The position numbers were made by a program, and so were the translations under genes. DNA of 64,000 nt from Bifidobacterium catenulatum PV20-2 (GTDB taxonomy: Bacteria > Actinomycetota > Actinomycetes > Actinomycetales > Bifidobacteriaceae): contig NZ_CP007456.1 in assembly GCF_000800455.1 (NCBI RefSeq), forward strand, positions 1,550,001-1,614,000, read 5' to 3'. Below are positions 1 to 10,133 of this stretch, piece by piece. The notes beneath the pieces were generated by a model, which had not been told where the DNA came from, did no database searches, and worked only from the letters and a program-made list of their open reading frames with translations. Positions within the stretch are counted from its first letter, which is position 1. Each line of letters opens with the position of its first letter.

Positions 1-78
1 ATATGCAAGAACGGCCGCAGCCAATTCATCGCATTGCGATTGGTTGGCGGCAGCCGTCTGGTTCAAGGATTCAATCAT
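1..78 (-). CDS. cinA: CinA-family protein, N-terminal fragment
   Basis: This is a partial gene that runs off the left edge. Reading the minus strand from the ATG at 76-78 gives MIESLNQTAAANQSQCDELA followed by AAVLAY, which matches the start of short CinA-type nicotinamide-nucleotide amidase (PncC-like) domains, where an Ala/Leu-rich first helix precedes the catalytic region. It starts 8 bases after the pgsA stop, so it is probably the second gene of a pgsA-cinA operon, an order common in Gram-positive bacteria. Only 26 codons are visible, so the assignment rests mainly on position. Confidence 0.55.
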   Translation of the reverse strand, partial: MIESLNQTAAANQSQCDELAAAVLAY

Positions 79-86
79 GAATAACC

Positions 87-776
87 CTACTTGGTTTCTT
101 TTCCGGTCTTGTCTGCGGGCTTCTTACGACCGCCGAAAGTATTAACCAGATACTCGCCACCGGAATACAGGCAGAGAATCAGCGCAAGATAAATCAGCGC
201 ATACGTGATGGTGTAGTAGACGGTCATCCACATCGGGGTGTCGTTGACCCCTTCCGACGCCAAGCTCCACATAGGCAGCATCAACATGGCCAGACCGATG
301 CACTGGCAGAGCGTCTTGTACTTGCCCGCCTGGGATGCGGCGATGACCTTGCCGCCCGTGTCGATCACAAAGAAGCGCATGACGGTGATGCCAATCTCAC
401 GAATCAGGAACAGGGCGGTCACGACCCAGCCCAGCACCGGATTGCCAAATTCGTTGAAGATGGCGGCAACGATCAGTGTGCCGCAGGTGAGCAGCTTGTC
501 GGCAATCGGGTCCATCAGCTTGCCAAGTTCAGTGACCTGGTTGTATTTGCGGGCCATCCAACCATCAAGCTTATCGGTGCATGCCGCGATGATGAAGATG
601 ACAGCGGCAACCCAACGCATGGTGACGTTGTCCACGCCCCACGCGCCGGCTTTGGCGTACAGCGTCAAAAACACGATGACCAAAATGATACGAGAGAAGG
701 TGACAAGGTTCGGCGGCGCGTTCCAGCCGTCAAGCAACGATGATTTGCGTTCTTCTTGCTTTTCCATACCGTTCAC
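87..776 (-). CDS. pgsA: CDP-diacylglycerol--glycerol-3-phosphate 3-phosphatidyltransferase
   Basis: The product is a 229-residue integral membrane enzyme that makes phosphatidylglycerophosphate, the committed step of phosphatidylglycerol and cardiolipin synthesis. The CDP-alcohol phosphotransferase signature D-G-x2-A-R-x8-G-x3-D-x3-D is visible near residues 70-92 (CTDKLDGWMARKYNQVTELG then KLMDPIAD). Several hydrophobic helices follow. The GTG at 776 has an AGGG four bases upstream; an ATG at 767 is the alternative and would remove three residues. The C-terminal tail is Lys-rich. It lies between ftsK (58-base gap) and cinA on the same strand. Confidence 0.93.
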   Translation of the reverse strand: MNGMEKQEERKSSLLDGWNAPPNLVTFSRIILVIVFLTLYAKAGAWGVDNVTMRWVAAVIFIIAACTDKLDGWMARKYNQVTELGKLMDPIADKLLTCGTLIVAAIFNEFGNPVLGWVVTALFLIREIGITVMRFFVIDTGGKVIAASQAGKYKTLCQCIGLAMLMLPMWSLASEGVNDTPMWMTVYYTITYALIYLALILCLYSGGEYLVNTFGGRKKPADKTGKETK

Positions 777-834
777 GTTACCCTGACACTTCTACTTGCT
801 TACCAATTTGCGTTTCATACGGAGCGCTCCCCGG

Positions 835-3666
835 TCACATCGCCACTTCGGAATCCACCGCCGAAGAAGCTCCCGAATTCAGCGACGAGGTCTCGCCCTT
901 GATGAAGGCGAGCACTTGCGGCAAGTCCTGGGGCTGCACCAACACCTCGCGCGCCTTGGACCCTTCGGACGGCCCCACGATGCCACGCGACTCCAGCAGA
1001 TCCATAAGACGTCCCGCCTTGGCGAACCCGACGCGCAGCTTGCGCTGCAACATGGACGTCGAGCCGAACTGCGATGTGACCACCAGTTCCGCCGCCTGCA
1101 ACAGCACGTCCATATCGCCGCCAATATCTTCATCCGGTTCGATGGCCTTCTTGTCGGATTCCTTAGCCATTTCCTCGATATCCTCGCGGTAGTGCGGCTT
1201 GCGTTGGGTGCGCACGAACTCCACCGCACGACGGATTTCCGATTCGTCGACCCATGCGCCCTGCACGCGCAACGGTTTGGCCTGTCCCATCGGCAGGAAC
1301 AGCGCATCGCCCTGCCCGATCAGGGTTTCCGCTCCGGTAGAGTCGAGGATGACACGAGAATCCGTGGCGGACGAGGTCGCGAAAGCAAGTCGTGAAGGAA
1401 TATTTGCCTTGATCAGACCGGTGACCACATCAACCGACGGACGTTGGGTGGCGAGCACCAGATGCACACCTGCCGCTCGTGCCAGCTGCGTGATGCGCTG
1501 GATGGAGCTTTCCACATCGTTCTTGGCCACCATCATCAAATCGGCCATCTCGTCGACGACCACCAGGATGTACGGATATGGGGCAACCTTCCGTTTCGAC
1601 CCGGCTGGCGCATGCACTTTGCCCGCACGCACGGCCGCATTGAAATCCTTGATGTGGCGGAATCCGAAGAATTCAAGATCGCTGTAGCGTGCATCCATCT
1701 CCTTGACCACCCATTCAAGCGCCTGCGCGGCCTTCTTCGGATCGGTGATGATCGGGGTCAGCAGATGCGGGATGCCCGCGTAGGCGGACAGTTCCACTCG
1801 TTTCGGATCAACCATGATCATGCGCACTTGGTCAGGCGTCGCTCTCATGATCACAGATGTCAACATGGAGTTGATGAAACTGGACTTGCCGGAACCGGTG
1901 GCGCCTGCCACCAGAAGATGCGGCATCTTGGTGAGGTCGGCCGTTATAAAATGGCCTTCCACATCCTTGCCCACGCCTGTGAGCATCGGGTTCGGATCAT
2001 TCCTTGCCTTGTCCGAGCGAAGCACGTCGCCAAGCACCACGGTTTCACGGTCGGTGTTCGGTATTTCGATGCCGATGGCGGACTTGCCTTCGATCACCGA
2101 CAGGATGCGTACGTCGGAGCTGGCCACCGCGTAGGCGATATTTTTCTGCAGATTGGTGACCTTCTCCACTTTCACGCCAGGACCAAGCTCCACCTCGTAC
2201 ATGGTCACGGATGGGCCTCGCAGGAAGCCGATAACTTTGGCGTCGACATTGAATTGCTGGAAGGTGACCGTAAGCGCGCGAATCACACGATCGTTCTCCG
2301 GCGTGTGCACGGCGTGCGGCGCACCTTGCTTCAGCATGCCGAGGTCAGGTAGATGGTATGGGCCTTCCGGAATCTCGTCGGATTCATCGGAAAAGCCTTC
2401 CTCGCTCAAGCCGCCATTCAGATCGTTTACGACCTCGTTGGTCGCCGCATCGACCATGACCTGCGTTCCGTTGGATGTGCCGTTCTCATCGATGACCGCC
2501 CACGGGTCGTCCGCAGCCACGCCGACTGACTTGATTTCACTGGATGGTACCGCTCCGACCATCGCGGGGACGGTTTCTGAAATTTGCGGCATGGTGCCGC
2601 TTGCAGTTCCGATCGGATCTGACGAAAGGGAACGCGCCACGGGCATTTGAGGCATGACGACGGTTCCGCCAGAATCCTGAGTGGAATGTTCGCCGGATGA
2701 AATGCTGCGCGGCTGCGAAACACTCTGATATGGTTCGTCAAGCATGGTTTCCGCCGTTTCGCCATGCTGTTCGGCGGCATTGCGGAACGCCTCATCGCCG
2801 TCATAGTATTCGAGTCCGTCTTGAGTGCCCTGCTTCTTGGTTTTTGATGATATCAACTGCTTTAAGCGAGAAAGCAGCATCGGCCCCTTCCCTTCGGCTG
2901 CCGCATTGTCGGTTCCATCATGCGCCGGCACTCCCTCGGCAAAGGACAGCGTGGTATCTCCGATGCGCACCTCATTCGGGAATTGCTCAGTCTCGTCATC
3001 GTCCGCCTTATTTGCACCGAAACCAAAACGGGACATCAACGCGCATATTTTGTCGGGAACCTCATCAACCCGCGTACGGGTGATCAGCAACAGCGAAAAC
3101 AGAATGACGACCGCGAAAATAACGATGGCAAATGCTTTGGAAAGCCCCCATGCCAACGGGCAACCAAGCACGTAGCCGAGCAATCCTCCCGCTTTCTGCA
3201 GCAGCGCCATATCGAAACCTTGGATGTCGGACGCGAGTGCCGCGTCAAGTATGGAACAGATGGACCACAAGATCATGGACCATCCCGCCGCCATACGCGC
3301 ATTGTCGCTTTTGCGCTGGGTCTTATGCATAAGGCTGAACACCACTAGCATTAGGAAAACCGGCAGAATGACGCTCATCAGGCCAAACAATCCGGAGGCC
3401 ATGGCATGGAGCACCTGACCGAACGCACCTTGCACCCGGAACCATTCCGAAGCGCAGAACAGCACCGCGAGAATCACCAGAACAAAACATGTGATGTCAC
3501 GCCTGTACTTGGTCAAGACGCCCATCACTGGCGATGGTTCGGCCGCGTCCATGACCTTGGTCTCGCCGGAACGGGCTTTGCCCGCGGACCTTTTGCCGCT
3601 AGATTTCGTGTTGGAAGATGCTGTTCGTGCCATAACGGTCATGATTTTACCCATGGGATGCGCCAT
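835..3666 (-). CDS. ftsK: DNA translocase FtsK/SpoIIIE
   Basis: This is a 943-residue chromosome-segregation motor that pumps DNA through the division septum and activates XerCD recombination. Four hydrophobic segments in the first 200 residues anchor it in the membrane. A long acidic, Ser/Pro-rich linker follows to about residue 430. The RecA-like motor has Walker [10 protein letters not shown] near residue 589 and a Walker B ending [12 protein letters not shown] winged-helix gamma domain near the C terminus ([20 protein letters not shown]) would read polar sequences. The ATG at 3666 follows an AGGA box; in-frame starts up to 3693 and down to 3633 are possible. XerC and XerD partners are both encoded elsewhere in the window. 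Confidence 0.95.
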   Translation of the reverse strand: MAHPMGKIMTVMARTASSNTKSSGKRSAGKARSGETKVMDAAEPSPVMGVLTKYRRDITCFVLVILAVLFCASEWFRVQGAFGQVLHAMASGLFGLMSVILPVFLMLVVFSLMHKTQRKSDNARMAAGWSMILWSICSILDAALASDIQGFDMALLQKAGGLLGYVLGCPLAWGLSKAFAIVIFAVVILFSLLLITRTRVDEVPDKICALMSRFGFGANKADDDETEQFPNEVRIGDTTLSFAEGVPAHDGTDNAAAEGKGPMLLSRLKQLISSKTKKQGTQDGLEYYDGDEAFRNAAEQHGETAETMLDEPYQSVSQPRSISSGEHSTQDSGGTVVMPQMPVARSLSSDPIGTASGTMPQISETVPAMVGAVPSSEIKSVGVAADDPWAVIDENGTSNGTQVMVDAATNEVVNDLNGGLSEEGFSDESDEIPEGPYHLPDLGMLKQGAPHAVHTPENDRVIRALTVTFQQFNVDAKVIGFLRGPSVTMYEVELGPGVKVEKVTNLQKNIAYAVASSDVRILSVIEGKSAIGIEIPNTDRETVVLGDVLRSDKARNDPNPMLTGVGKDVEGHFITADLTKMPHLLVAGATGSGKSSFINSMLTSVIMRATPDQVRMIMVDPKRVELSAYAGIPHLLTPIITDPKKAAQALEWVVKEMDARYSDLEFFGFRHIKDFNAAVRAGKVHAPAGSKRKVAPYPYILVVVDEMADLMMVAKNDVESSIQRITQLARAAGVHLVLATQRPSVDVVTGLIKANIPSRLAFATSSATDSRVILDSTGAETLIGQGDALFLPMGQAKPLRVQGAWVDESEIRRAVEFVRTQRKPHYREDIEEMAKESDKKAIEPDEDIGGDMDVLLQAAELVVTSQFGSTSMLQRKLRVGFAKAGRLMDLLESRGIVGPSEGSKAREVLVQPQDLPQVLAFIKGETSSLNSGASSAVDSEVAM

Positions 3667-3728
3667 GACATGACATTTCCTCGAATCGCACACATTTTCT
3701 AACTTAAGTGAACACGCAATTTCACTGA

Positions 3729-3840
3729 TTGGATTCCGTCAAGATCGTCACCGTCAAGCTGGGTGCCCAGCCGGAGAAGACCGTGGATAAGGTGAAAAGC
3801 TTCGACGAATATGCCAGCGGGTTTTTCATTTCAGGCGAGG
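3729..3840 (+). pseudogene. Coding-like fragment, function unknown
   Basis: The plus strand between the ftsK and miaA ends reads [20 protein letters not shown] and then KSFDEYASGFFI, with the codon choice of well-expressed genes (AAG, GTC, ACC, GAG, CTG). The reading frame has no clear ribosome binding site and then runs into sequence antisense to the 3' end of miaA, so it is unlikely to be an intact gene. It may be the remnant of a displaced gene. I do not recognise the family. Confidence 0.25.
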
Positions 3841-4877
3841 TCTCCGAGATGATGCTGGGTGTAGGCGTCCGCTTGCGCGTCTATGGCGTCATAGGCACCT
3901 GCATCGGCATGTTCGATGATGGCCATCGCATTGTCTAACAGCGCCGGATTGAGCGCTTGGAGCCAGTGGATGCGCGGATCGCGACCGAACCATCCCATCT
4001 GCTTGCGTGCCAGACGCTTCGTTTTCTGCGCGATGTCCATGAACGTGTCGTTCAGGTCACGCAATCCGTCCAAATAGTCGACGACCTGCTGGTAACCGAG
4101 CGCTTTGGCTGCGGTGATGCCCAGTTTGGGGCGCATGCGCTCCACTTCTTCGATGAATCCGCCTTCAAGCATCTGCTTGGTGCGGATGTCGATGCGACGG
4201 TCCAGTTCCTCACGGGGCAAATCGAGACCGATCTGCACGGTGGGAATGACGTACCGATAATGCGGAAGGCTTGCCGAATAGGGGCGTCCCGTCACTTCGA
4301 TGACTTCCAGCGCGCGGATGGTTCGTCTCGGATTGTGCGGGTCCATGCGCGCCGCCGCTTCGGGATCCTTGACCTTCAGCTCGTCGAACAACGCGCCCGC
4401 GCCTTCGGCTTTCTCCCGTTCCTCAAGCGCCTTGCGTACTTGCGGGTCGGTGCCGGGGAAGGAGATGTCGTCGATGGCCGCCCGTGCGTACAGGCCGGAA
4501 CCTCCAACAAGGATCGGACGCACTCCCCTGGCCTGTAGTTCGGCTATTTTCTCGCGGGCGAGCTCTTGGAACCGCGCCACGGACATGGCATCGTCCGGTT
4601 CGATTATATCGATGAGATGATGTCTGACCTGCGCCTGCTCCTCCGGGCTCGCTTTGGCCGTGCCGATATCCATGCCCCGATACATCTGGTATGCGTCGGC
4701 GTTGATGATTTCCGCCTGTTCGCCTTTGCACGCCAACGCTTTGGCGACGGCAATGCCCAGTCCTGTTTTGCCGGATGCGGTTGGTCCGACAATGGACACG
4801 ACCTTACGCTGCGTGGCAGGATCGGCGCCCCTTGTTTTGTCTGTTTTCTCAGAAGTCTGCTCAGTGTCGAACGGCAT
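3831..4877 (-). CDS. miaA: tRNA dimethylallyltransferase
   Basis: The 348-residue enzyme transfers a dimethylallyl group to N6 of A37 in tRNAs that read codons starting with U. The P-loop GPTASGKT is at residues 31-38. The substrate motif [18 protein letters not shown] is at about 58-75, and the C-terminal part has the family [15 protein letters not shown] helix that contacts the anticodon loop. The start overlaps the end of miaB by 17 bases, so the two are translationally coupled and act in sequence on the same nucleotide. A roughly 20-residue N-terminal extension precedes the first beta strand. Confidence 0.96.
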   Translation of the reverse strand: MPFDTEQTSEKTDKTRGADPATQRKVVSIVGPTASGKTGLGIAVAKALACKGEQAEIINADAYQMYRGMDIGTAKASPEEQAQVRHHLIDIIEPDDAMSVARFQELAREKIAELQARGVRPILVGGSGLYARAAIDDISFPGTDPQVRKALEEREKAEGAGALFDELKVKDPEAAARMDPHNPRRTIRALEVIEVTGRPYSASLPHYRYVIPTVQIGLDLPREELDRRIDIRTKQMLEGGFIEEVERMRPKLGITAAKALGYQQVVDYLDGLRDLNDTFMDIAQKTKRLARKQMGWFGRDPRIHWLQALNPALLDNAMAIIEHADAGAYDAIDAQADAYTQHHLGDLA

Positions 4878-6315
4878 AGGTCTGCCCCGCCTTCAGATCG
4901 GGATCGGCAATGAGGTTGTGGCGCCCCGCATGGGTGACGGTGGCGGTCACGAAATCGCCTACCTGCGGCATCGGCCTGCCTTCAGGCACACCGACATGCA
5001 CGAGCACGCCGGTTTTCTCGCGCCCGGTAACGCGATGGGTCGCGGCGTCCTTCTTGCCGGATGCGCCGGTTACCATCACTTCGACGTCACGGCCTTCGAA
5101 GGTTTTGAGATTTTCTTCGGTGATGCGTTCCTGCAATGCCACGAGTCGTTCGAACCGGTCCTGGACCACGTCGTGCGGCACTTGCTCCATTTCGGCGGCC
5201 GGAGTGCCTGGGCGCGGCGAATAGATGAAGGTGAATGCGGACGCGAATCTCGCCTCTTCCACCACGCGCAGAGTTTCCTGGAAGTCCTCTTCGGTTTCAC
5301 CCGGGAAACCGACGATGATGTCGGTGGAGATCTGCGCATCCGGCATGGCCTCACGGATTTTGCGCAGAATGTCAAGGAACTTCGCGGAACGATACGAACG
5401 GCGCATGGCGCGCAGGATTCGGTCGGATCCGGACTGCAGCGGGAAGTGCAGCTGGTGCATGACATTGGGCGTTTCGGCCATGGCTGCGATCACGTCGTCG
5501 GTGAAGGCGGCGGGATGCGGCGAAGTGAATCGCACGCGCTCCAATCCTTCGATCTCACCGCATGCGCGCAGTAGCTTAGAGAAGGCGAAACGGTCGCCGA
5601 TGCCGTAACCGAACGAGTTCACGTTCTGGCCGAGTAGCGTGACTTCCTTGGCTCCTTCGTCCACGCACTGGCGGATTTCGGCAAGAATGTCTCCCGGGCG
5701 ACGATCATGTTCCTTGCCTCGGGTGGTAGGCACGATGCAGAATGTGCAGGTGTTGTTGCATCCGACGGAGATGGCCACCCAGCTCGACACCTTCGACGCA
5801 CGGTCGGTGGGAAGCTGGCTTGGGAAGTAGTTGAGTTCCTCTTTGACCTTGACCTGGGCGTGACCTTCAATACGTGCCTGATCGAGCAGCTGCGGCAGTG
5901 AACCGATGTTCTTCGTGCCGAACACGGCGTCGACCCATGGCGCTTTTTTGGCGATTTTCTCACGGTCGAGCTGCGCCATGCAGCCGCCGACGGCAATCTG
6001 CAGGTTCGGGCGCTGGCGCTTCCTTTCGGCCCACAGGCCGATGGTGCCGTACATGCGTTCCGCCGCGTTTTCTCGCACCGCGCACGTGTTCATGACGATG
6101 AGATCCACGTCATGGTCGAGGTATTGCTCTTCGGTGGCGGGCACGTAACCGTCCGCCTCAAGCACGCCTGAGATACGTTCGGAATCGTGCACGTTCATCT
6201 GACATCCGAGGGTGTGCACATAGAACACGCCTTTGCCTCGCGTGGCGGTGTCTCCTGTGGTGGGTTCCGCAAGTTTCGAGGCGCGCTCCGCCTCGGTCAT
6301 CATGTCTTCGTTCAT
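4861..6315 (-). CDS. miaB: tRNA-2-methylthio-N6-dimethylallyladenosine synthase
   Basis: This is a 484-residue radical-SAM methylthiotransferase that adds the 2-methylthio group to i6A37 made by MiaA. The N-terminal UPF0004 domain begins [16 protein letters not shown] (residues 35-50) with the first auxiliary-cluster cysteine. The radical-SAM CxxxCxxC motif is within [13 protein letters not shown] near residue 185, and a C-terminal TRAM domain covers about the last 60 residues. The ATG at 6315 follows GGAACACT. It is the first gene of the miaB-miaA pair. Confidence 0.96.
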   Translation of the reverse strand: MNEDMMTEAERASKLAEPTTGDTATRGKGVFYVHTLGCQMNVHDSERISGVLEADGYVPATEEQYLDHDVDLIVMNTCAVRENAAERMYGTIGLWAERKRQRPNLQIAVGGCMAQLDREKIAKKAPWVDAVFGTKNIGSLPQLLDQARIEGHAQVKVKEELNYFPSQLPTDRASKVSSWVAISVGCNNTCTFCIVPTTRGKEHDRRPGDILAEIRQCVDEGAKEVTLLGQNVNSFGYGIGDRFAFSKLLRACGEIEGLERVRFTSPHPAAFTDDVIAAMAETPNVMHQLHFPLQSGSDRILRAMRRSYRSAKFLDILRKIREAMPDAQISTDIIVGFPGETEEDFQETLRVVEEARFASAFTFIYSPRPGTPAAEMEQVPHDVVQDRFERLVALQERITEENLKTFEGRDVEVMVTGASGKKDAATHRVTGREKTGVLVHVGVPEGRPMPQVGDFVTATVTHAGRHNLIADPDLKAGQTYAVRH

Positions 6316-6432
6316 AGTGTTCCATGCTATCGGCAGGGATTCCCAGCACGCGCCGTACTGTGCGTGGCATGTTGACGAATTGAAGGGATAACGTTTTTCA
6401 GCGCTTTTTCAGTTTCCCCTGCTCCTTTTGGG

Positions 6433-6438
6433 TACACT
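6433..6438 (+). promoter_or_regulatory. -10 element placed for a leaderless mRNA
   Basis: The hexamer TACACT lies exactly 8 bases before the GTG start of the alarmone synthetase. With the usual 6-8 base distance from -10 to transcription start, the mRNA would begin at or next to the start codon. No good -35 and no Shine-Dalgarno at normal spacing are visible. Confidence 0.5.
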
Positions 6439-6446
6439 ATGGAACC

Positions 6447-7175
6447 GTGATACTTGATAGACAAAGCCGCATCAATACCAGCGAACTACAAGCGCGATTG
6501 AAATCGGTAAGTTTCGACGACGGTCCGTTGCCATCCGATCAGATCACCGAATTCATCGATCAGATGCAGGTGTACGAGGGTGCGATGTATGAGATTAGCA
6601 CCAAGTTGGAGATTCTTGATTCCGAATTCCAAGTGCGTTTCTCCCATAACCCCATCCATCATATGGAACGCAGGTTAAAGTCCGTCAATTCCATTCTCGG
6701 CAAGCTAAAACGTAAGGAACTGCCGCTGACGGTGGAGTCGGTCAAAGACAATCTGTTTGATGTGGCCGGCATTCGTGTGATCTGCAATTATCGCGATGAC
6801 GTATATTCAGTATCGAATTATCTGTCTGCCCAGAACGATATTCAGGTGTTGCGCGTGAAGGATTACATCAAGAATCCGAAGCAGAATGGTTACCGTTCGC
6901 TGCATGTGATTTACGCGGTGCCTGTTTTTCTGTCTTCCGGACCGCATTACACGCCTGTGGAAGTGCAGTTCCGCACTATTGCTATGGATTATTGGGCGAG
7001 TTTGGAGCACGCGCTGCGCTATAAGACGGATCTGCCTGACACAAAGCTGTCGGAGCATTCGCAAACGCTACTTGATTGCGCGAGGAGTCTGCAGAATATC
7101 GAAACGCAGATGCAAAACATCCACCGCGACATCAATGGCGCGCCTCGGGTTGGCGAGGCTCCTAAGGCCGATTGA
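6447..7175 (+). CDS. Small alarmone synthetase (GTP pyrophosphokinase family)
   Basis: This 242-residue protein is a stand-alone RelA/SpoT synthetase domain with no HD hydrolase, TGS or ACT domain, as in RelQ/YwaC-type proteins that make (p)ppGpp from ATP and GDP or GTP. Diagnostic blocks are FDVAGIRVICNYRDDVYSV (about 106-124), KDYIKNPKQNGYRSLH (about 139-154) and EVQFRTIAMDYWASLEHALR (about 172-191), which hold the conserved Asp, Arg, Tyr and Glu residues of the synthetase site. The start is GTG; an upstream ATG reads into a stop after three codons. Its 3' end overlaps the convergent transporter gene by 14 bases. Confidence 0.92.
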   Translation: MILDRQSRINTSELQARLKSVSFDDGPLPSDQITEFIDQMQVYEGAMYEISTKLEILDSEFQVRFSHNPIHHMERRLKSVNSILGKLKRKELPLTVESVKDNLFDVAGIRVICNYRDDVYSVSNYLSAQNDIQVLRVKDYIKNPKQNGYRSLHVIYAVPVFLSSGPHYTPVEVQFRTIAMDYWASLEHALRYKTDLPDTKLSEHSQTLLDCARSLQNIETQMQNIHRDINGAPRVGEAPKAD

Positions 7176-8157
7176 CGTCCACCTGCCTGCATTTGACCGC
7201 GTGCAGAAGCTGGTCGATGGGCAGCTGGGCAAGTATGGTGCCCACGAAGATGAGCGCACAGCCGATATAGGCTCGGGTGGTCATGATCTCGCCAAGCAGG
7301 AGTGCGCCGCCGACCGCGGAGAAGAACGATTCGAGCGACATGATCACGGACGCTCTGGTCGGGGGCACAAGTTGTTGCCCTACGACCTGAAGCGTATAGG
7401 CTACGCCAGCGGAGCAGACGCCCGCGTAGACGATGGCGATCCAACTTTGCGCGGCACCGGCCCAGTCGATGGATCCTTCGATGATAGAGCCGATCCAACT
7501 GAGGATCGCGGTGGTGGTGATCTGCCCGAATGAAAGCAGGATGGGGTCCATGTCTCGCCCGAAGGTGTCTATGACGAGGATGTGCCCAGCGAAGAGAACC
7601 GCGGTGAACAGCAGCACCATGTCCGCCAGGGTGATGGATCCGAATCCGTCGGTGACGCACAGCAGGTAAAAGCCGATAACGGAGATGGCGACGCTGATGA
7701 CGACGCTGAGGTGCACTCGTCGACGCAGTATGACGAAGGCAAGCAGCGGAGTCATGACGATGTATAGCGCGGTGATGAAGCCAGATCGTCCCGCCGATCC
7801 GGAGTAAAGGATGCCGTATTGTTGGACGGTGCTTGCGGTGAAAAGCACGATTCCGCAGATGATGCTGACCACGATGGGATTGCCGGTCCATTTCGGCATG
7901 GCGACGATTGCGCCGTTGCCGAGGGTGATGGACGGTTTTCCCTGGGTTTCACGGCGTTTACGCTCTTGTTCCGCTATGGTGCTGCGGCGAACCCAAAGCA
8001 ACGGTATCAGCGAGATGGATCCGAGGGTGAATCGGGTGGCTCCGAAGAACAGCGGTGTTGTGGAGTCCATGCCTTGCACTTGCGACACGAATGCGAATCC
8101 CCAAATGAGGGCCGCCAGTACGAGGCATGCCATGCCGCCAATCTCTTTTCTCTGCAT
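7162..8157 (-). CDS. EamA/DMT-superfamily transporter
   Basis: A 331-residue protein with about ten hydrophobic segments arranged as two EamA repeats. The first begins GGMACLVLAALIWGFAFVSQ and includes the family-typical pattern of a small N-terminal helix followed by R-x(n)-R in the first cytoplasmic loop. The second repeat ends with GEIMTTRAYIGCALIFVG, the usual final helices. Such proteins export metabolites or amino acids, but the substrate cannot be read from sequence. The ATG at 8157 has GGTGG six bases upstream; a GTG at 8163 is the alternative. Confidence 0.88.
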   Translation of the reverse strand: MQRKEIGGMACLVLAALIWGFAFVSQVQGMDSTTPLFFGATRFTLGSISLIPLLWVRRSTIAEQERKRRETQGKPSITLGNGAIVAMPKWTGNPIVVSIICGIVLFTASTVQQYGILYSGSAGRSGFITALYIVMTPLLAFVILRRRVHLSVVISVAISVIGFYLLCVTDGFGSITLADMVLLFTAVLFAGHILVIDTFGRDMDPILLSFGQITTTAILSWIGSIIEGSIDWAGAAQSWIAIVYAGVCSAGVAYTLQVVGQQLVPPTRASVIMSLESFFSAVGGALLLGEIMTTRAYIGCALIFVGTILAQLPIDQLLHAVKCRQVDVNRP

Positions 8158-8187
8158 GAGCACCCACCGTAAAGCATGTCTTTGACC

Positions 8188-8230
8188 AACGGATAAAGCC
8201 TGGCCACATTCTGGTCAGGCTTTATCCGTT
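8188..8230 (-). terminator. Hairpin after the BI-1-like gene
   Basis: A perfect 15-bp stem (AACGGATAAAGCCTG at 8188-8202 with its complement at 8216-8230) and a 13-base loop lie between the BI-1-like gene and the next minus-strand gene. A strong T-tract is lacking, but position and stability fit transcription termination. Confidence 0.7.
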
Positions 8231-8275
8231 ACGTTGACCGAGGAGCAATTCCGAGGACGCTCCGTCATTTGGATT

Positions 8276-9109
8276 TCAGTCGCGATTGCCAAGGAGTTGG
8301 AGAATATACATGAACATGTTCACGAAATCCAAATACAGATTCAGCGCGCAAAGGATGGAAACCTTCTTGACCATTTCGGGGCCTTGGGCGGAATACTGTT
8401 CAAGCATCGCGCGGGTGGCTTGGGCGTCGTAGACGGTCATACCAGCGAAAAGCAGAAGGCCGATGGCAGAGACGATCATGAGGGTGGTGTTGCCGGGGGC
8501 GAAGATCATGAGAATCACTTCGGCGATGATGAGCACGATGAGACCGACGAAAAGGATGGGGCCGGCCTTGAGCATGTTGATCTTGGTGGTGCGTCCGAAC
8601 ATGGTGAGCGCGAAGAAGAAGCCGGCGCACAATGCGAGGGAAATGCCGATGGTGCCAAGATCGTAGGCCATGAAGATGGTGCTGAGGGTGAAGCCCATGA
8701 GCGCCGCATACACGTAGAACATGACGTATGCGGTGGAGACCTTCATTGTATGGATGCGCGCGCCAAGGTAGATGGCAAGCACGATTTCAATGATGGCGGG
8801 GGCGAAGATGCCGATGATGCCCGTGGTTTGGATGAGTGCCAGGTATGCGCCGCTCATTTGGGTGATGATGGCGACCACGGCGGTGACGATCAAACCGAGG
8901 GTCATGTGCGCGTATGCGCTGTTGACGGAACTGCGTTCGGCCTGCTCGTAGGAATAGGTGGCCTGCACGTTGACCGCGGCGGTACCGTTGGGCGCGTAGG
9001 CGTATTGCGGCTGCGCATTGTACTGGTTGTACTGTTGGTTGTACTGGTATTGATTGTTGAAGCCGTTATTCTGGGCGTTGTTACCCCGGGGCTGCTGACC
9101 GAATGCCAT
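8276..9109 (-). CDS. BAX inhibitor-1/YccA-family membrane protein
   Basis: This 277-residue protein has about 60 residues of Asn/Gln/Tyr-rich low complexity at the N terminus, followed by about seven transmembrane helices. The BI-1 family core is recognisable in VYAALMGFTLSTIFMAYDLG and in the C-terminal LNLYLDFVNMFMYILQLLGN. Bacterial homologues are proposed calcium-leak or FtsH-associated proteins; the function here is inferred only from family. The ATG follows AAAAGGAGCGATT, a strong ribosome binding site. Confidence 0.9.
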   Translation of the reverse strand: MAFGQQPRGNNAQNNGFNNQYQYNQQYNQYNAQPQYAYAPNGTAAVNVQATYSYEQAERSSVNSAYAHMTLGLIVTAVVAIITQMSGAYLALIQTTGIIGIFAPAIIEIVLAIYLGARIHTMKVSTAYVMFYVYAALMGFTLSTIFMAYDLGTIGISLALCAGFFFALTMFGRTTKINMLKAGPILFVGLIVLIIAEVILMIFAPGNTTLMIVSAIGLLLFAGMTVYDAQATRAMLEQYSAQGPEMVKKVSILCALNLYLDFVNMFMYILQLLGNRD

Positions 9110-9470
9110 AATCGCTCCTTTTTGCTCGATTGCGCATCACGATACGGCATTTTCCTGACGATTTCATGAATATTGGCTTAATCTCGTATTTTCTTCAAAG
9201 CCCGCATAGGTTTCGCGTTCGACACGGGGAGTGTGCCGGACGCGAAAGACTGGAATCGGAATGAAGCTCAGCACCAAACCGAGCGCGCCGACCGCGGCCG
9301 CACGCGCCGTCGGCGGCAGTTCGGCGGGATTGACCGTGTGGAAGCGCACGTCGAACGGCCAAAAGCTCAGCGACGTGTGGAAGACCTATCGTCTGCGCAC
9401 ACGCTAAGAGTGGTATCCGTTGGTCGCTTACGTAGGTGCCATTGGCCAGCGGTCATTTACTGACGGTCGC
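9110..9470. other. 361-base gap with a possible gene remnant
   Basis: Between the BI-1-like gene and the response regulator I find no RNA gene or clear terminator. Both strands carry a short open frame. The minus-strand frame (9164 to about 9385) encodes a hydrophobic stretch AAAVGALGLVLSFIPIPVF and lacks a plausible ribosome binding site. The plus-strand frame starting near 9261 ends VWKTYRLRTR before TAA. Either could be a remnant; neither is convincing as a gene. Confidence 0.35.
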
Positions 9471-10133
9471 TTATTGGCAGGCCAGCCATTCGACGGCAAG
9501 CTTCGTTCGATTCGTGATGTTGGTTTTCGCGAGAATGTCGCTGATGCGATTGCGTACCGTACCTTCGCTTAAGAACAGTTTCGCGGCGATCTCCCGATTA
9601 TCGTAGCCTTCGGCGACCAGTTGCAGCACGTCACGCTCCCGTTCGGTGAGATTCGTGAAACGGCCCGGAAACTGAGCCACTTCGCTCTTATGCGCTTGTG
9701 AAACGTCGTTCCATGCTGGACTGGCATTGCCGACGTGCAGTTTCTGCAACACCTGTGCCCCCATGACGACCTGCCCTGCCATCACCGACTGCACTGCGGG
9801 AATTACCGATGAGACATCCTGTTTGATCAAATAGCCTTTGGTGCCGATTTCCAGCGCTTTGGCGATATACGACTCGTCCGCGAATGTGGTGAGGATCAGG
9901 ATTTTCGCATTCGGATGGGCGTCGATGATCTTGCGTGACGCAGTGAGCCCATCCATGACCGGCATCTGCACGTCGATCAGAAGCACGTCCGGATTATCGT
10001 CTTCATATCGGTCCACCGCGGTTTCGCCATCGCAGGCCGTCCATGCGATGTCGGCGGTGCCTGTCGCCTTGAGGATCGTGGACAGCGACGAGCATACGAT
10101 TGGATCATCATCGACGATTGCGACTCGCGTCAT
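9471..10133 (-). CDS. NarL/FixJ-type response regulator
   Basis: The 220-residue protein has a receiver domain with phospho-acceptor Asp54 in LLIDVQMPVMDG and acidic residues at D8-D10, then a LuxR-type helix-turn-helix at about 155-200 (LTERERDVLQLVAEGYDNRE then IAAKLFLSEGTVRNRI). It should bind DNA when phosphorylated by the adjacent kinase. Its ATG overlaps the kinase stop by 4 bases (ATGA), so the two are cotranslated. The divergent ABC exporter operon is the obvious candidate target. Confidence 0.94.
   Translation of the reverse strand: MTRVAIVDDDPIVCSSLSTILKATGTADIAWTACDGETAVDRYEDDNPDVLLIDVQMPVMDGLTASRKIIDAHPNAKILILTTFADESYIAKALEIGTKGYLIKQDVSSVIPAVQSVMAGQVVMGAQVLQKLHVGNASPAWNDVSQAHKSEVAQFPGRFTNLTERERDVLQLVAEGYDNREIAAKLFLSEGTVRNRISDILAKTNITNRTKLAVEWLACQ

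Noticed and set aside
8234..9169. 311-residue plus-strand frame
   Set aside because: Antisense to the BI-1-like gene; composition is Asp/Gly/Glu/His-rich without a fold.
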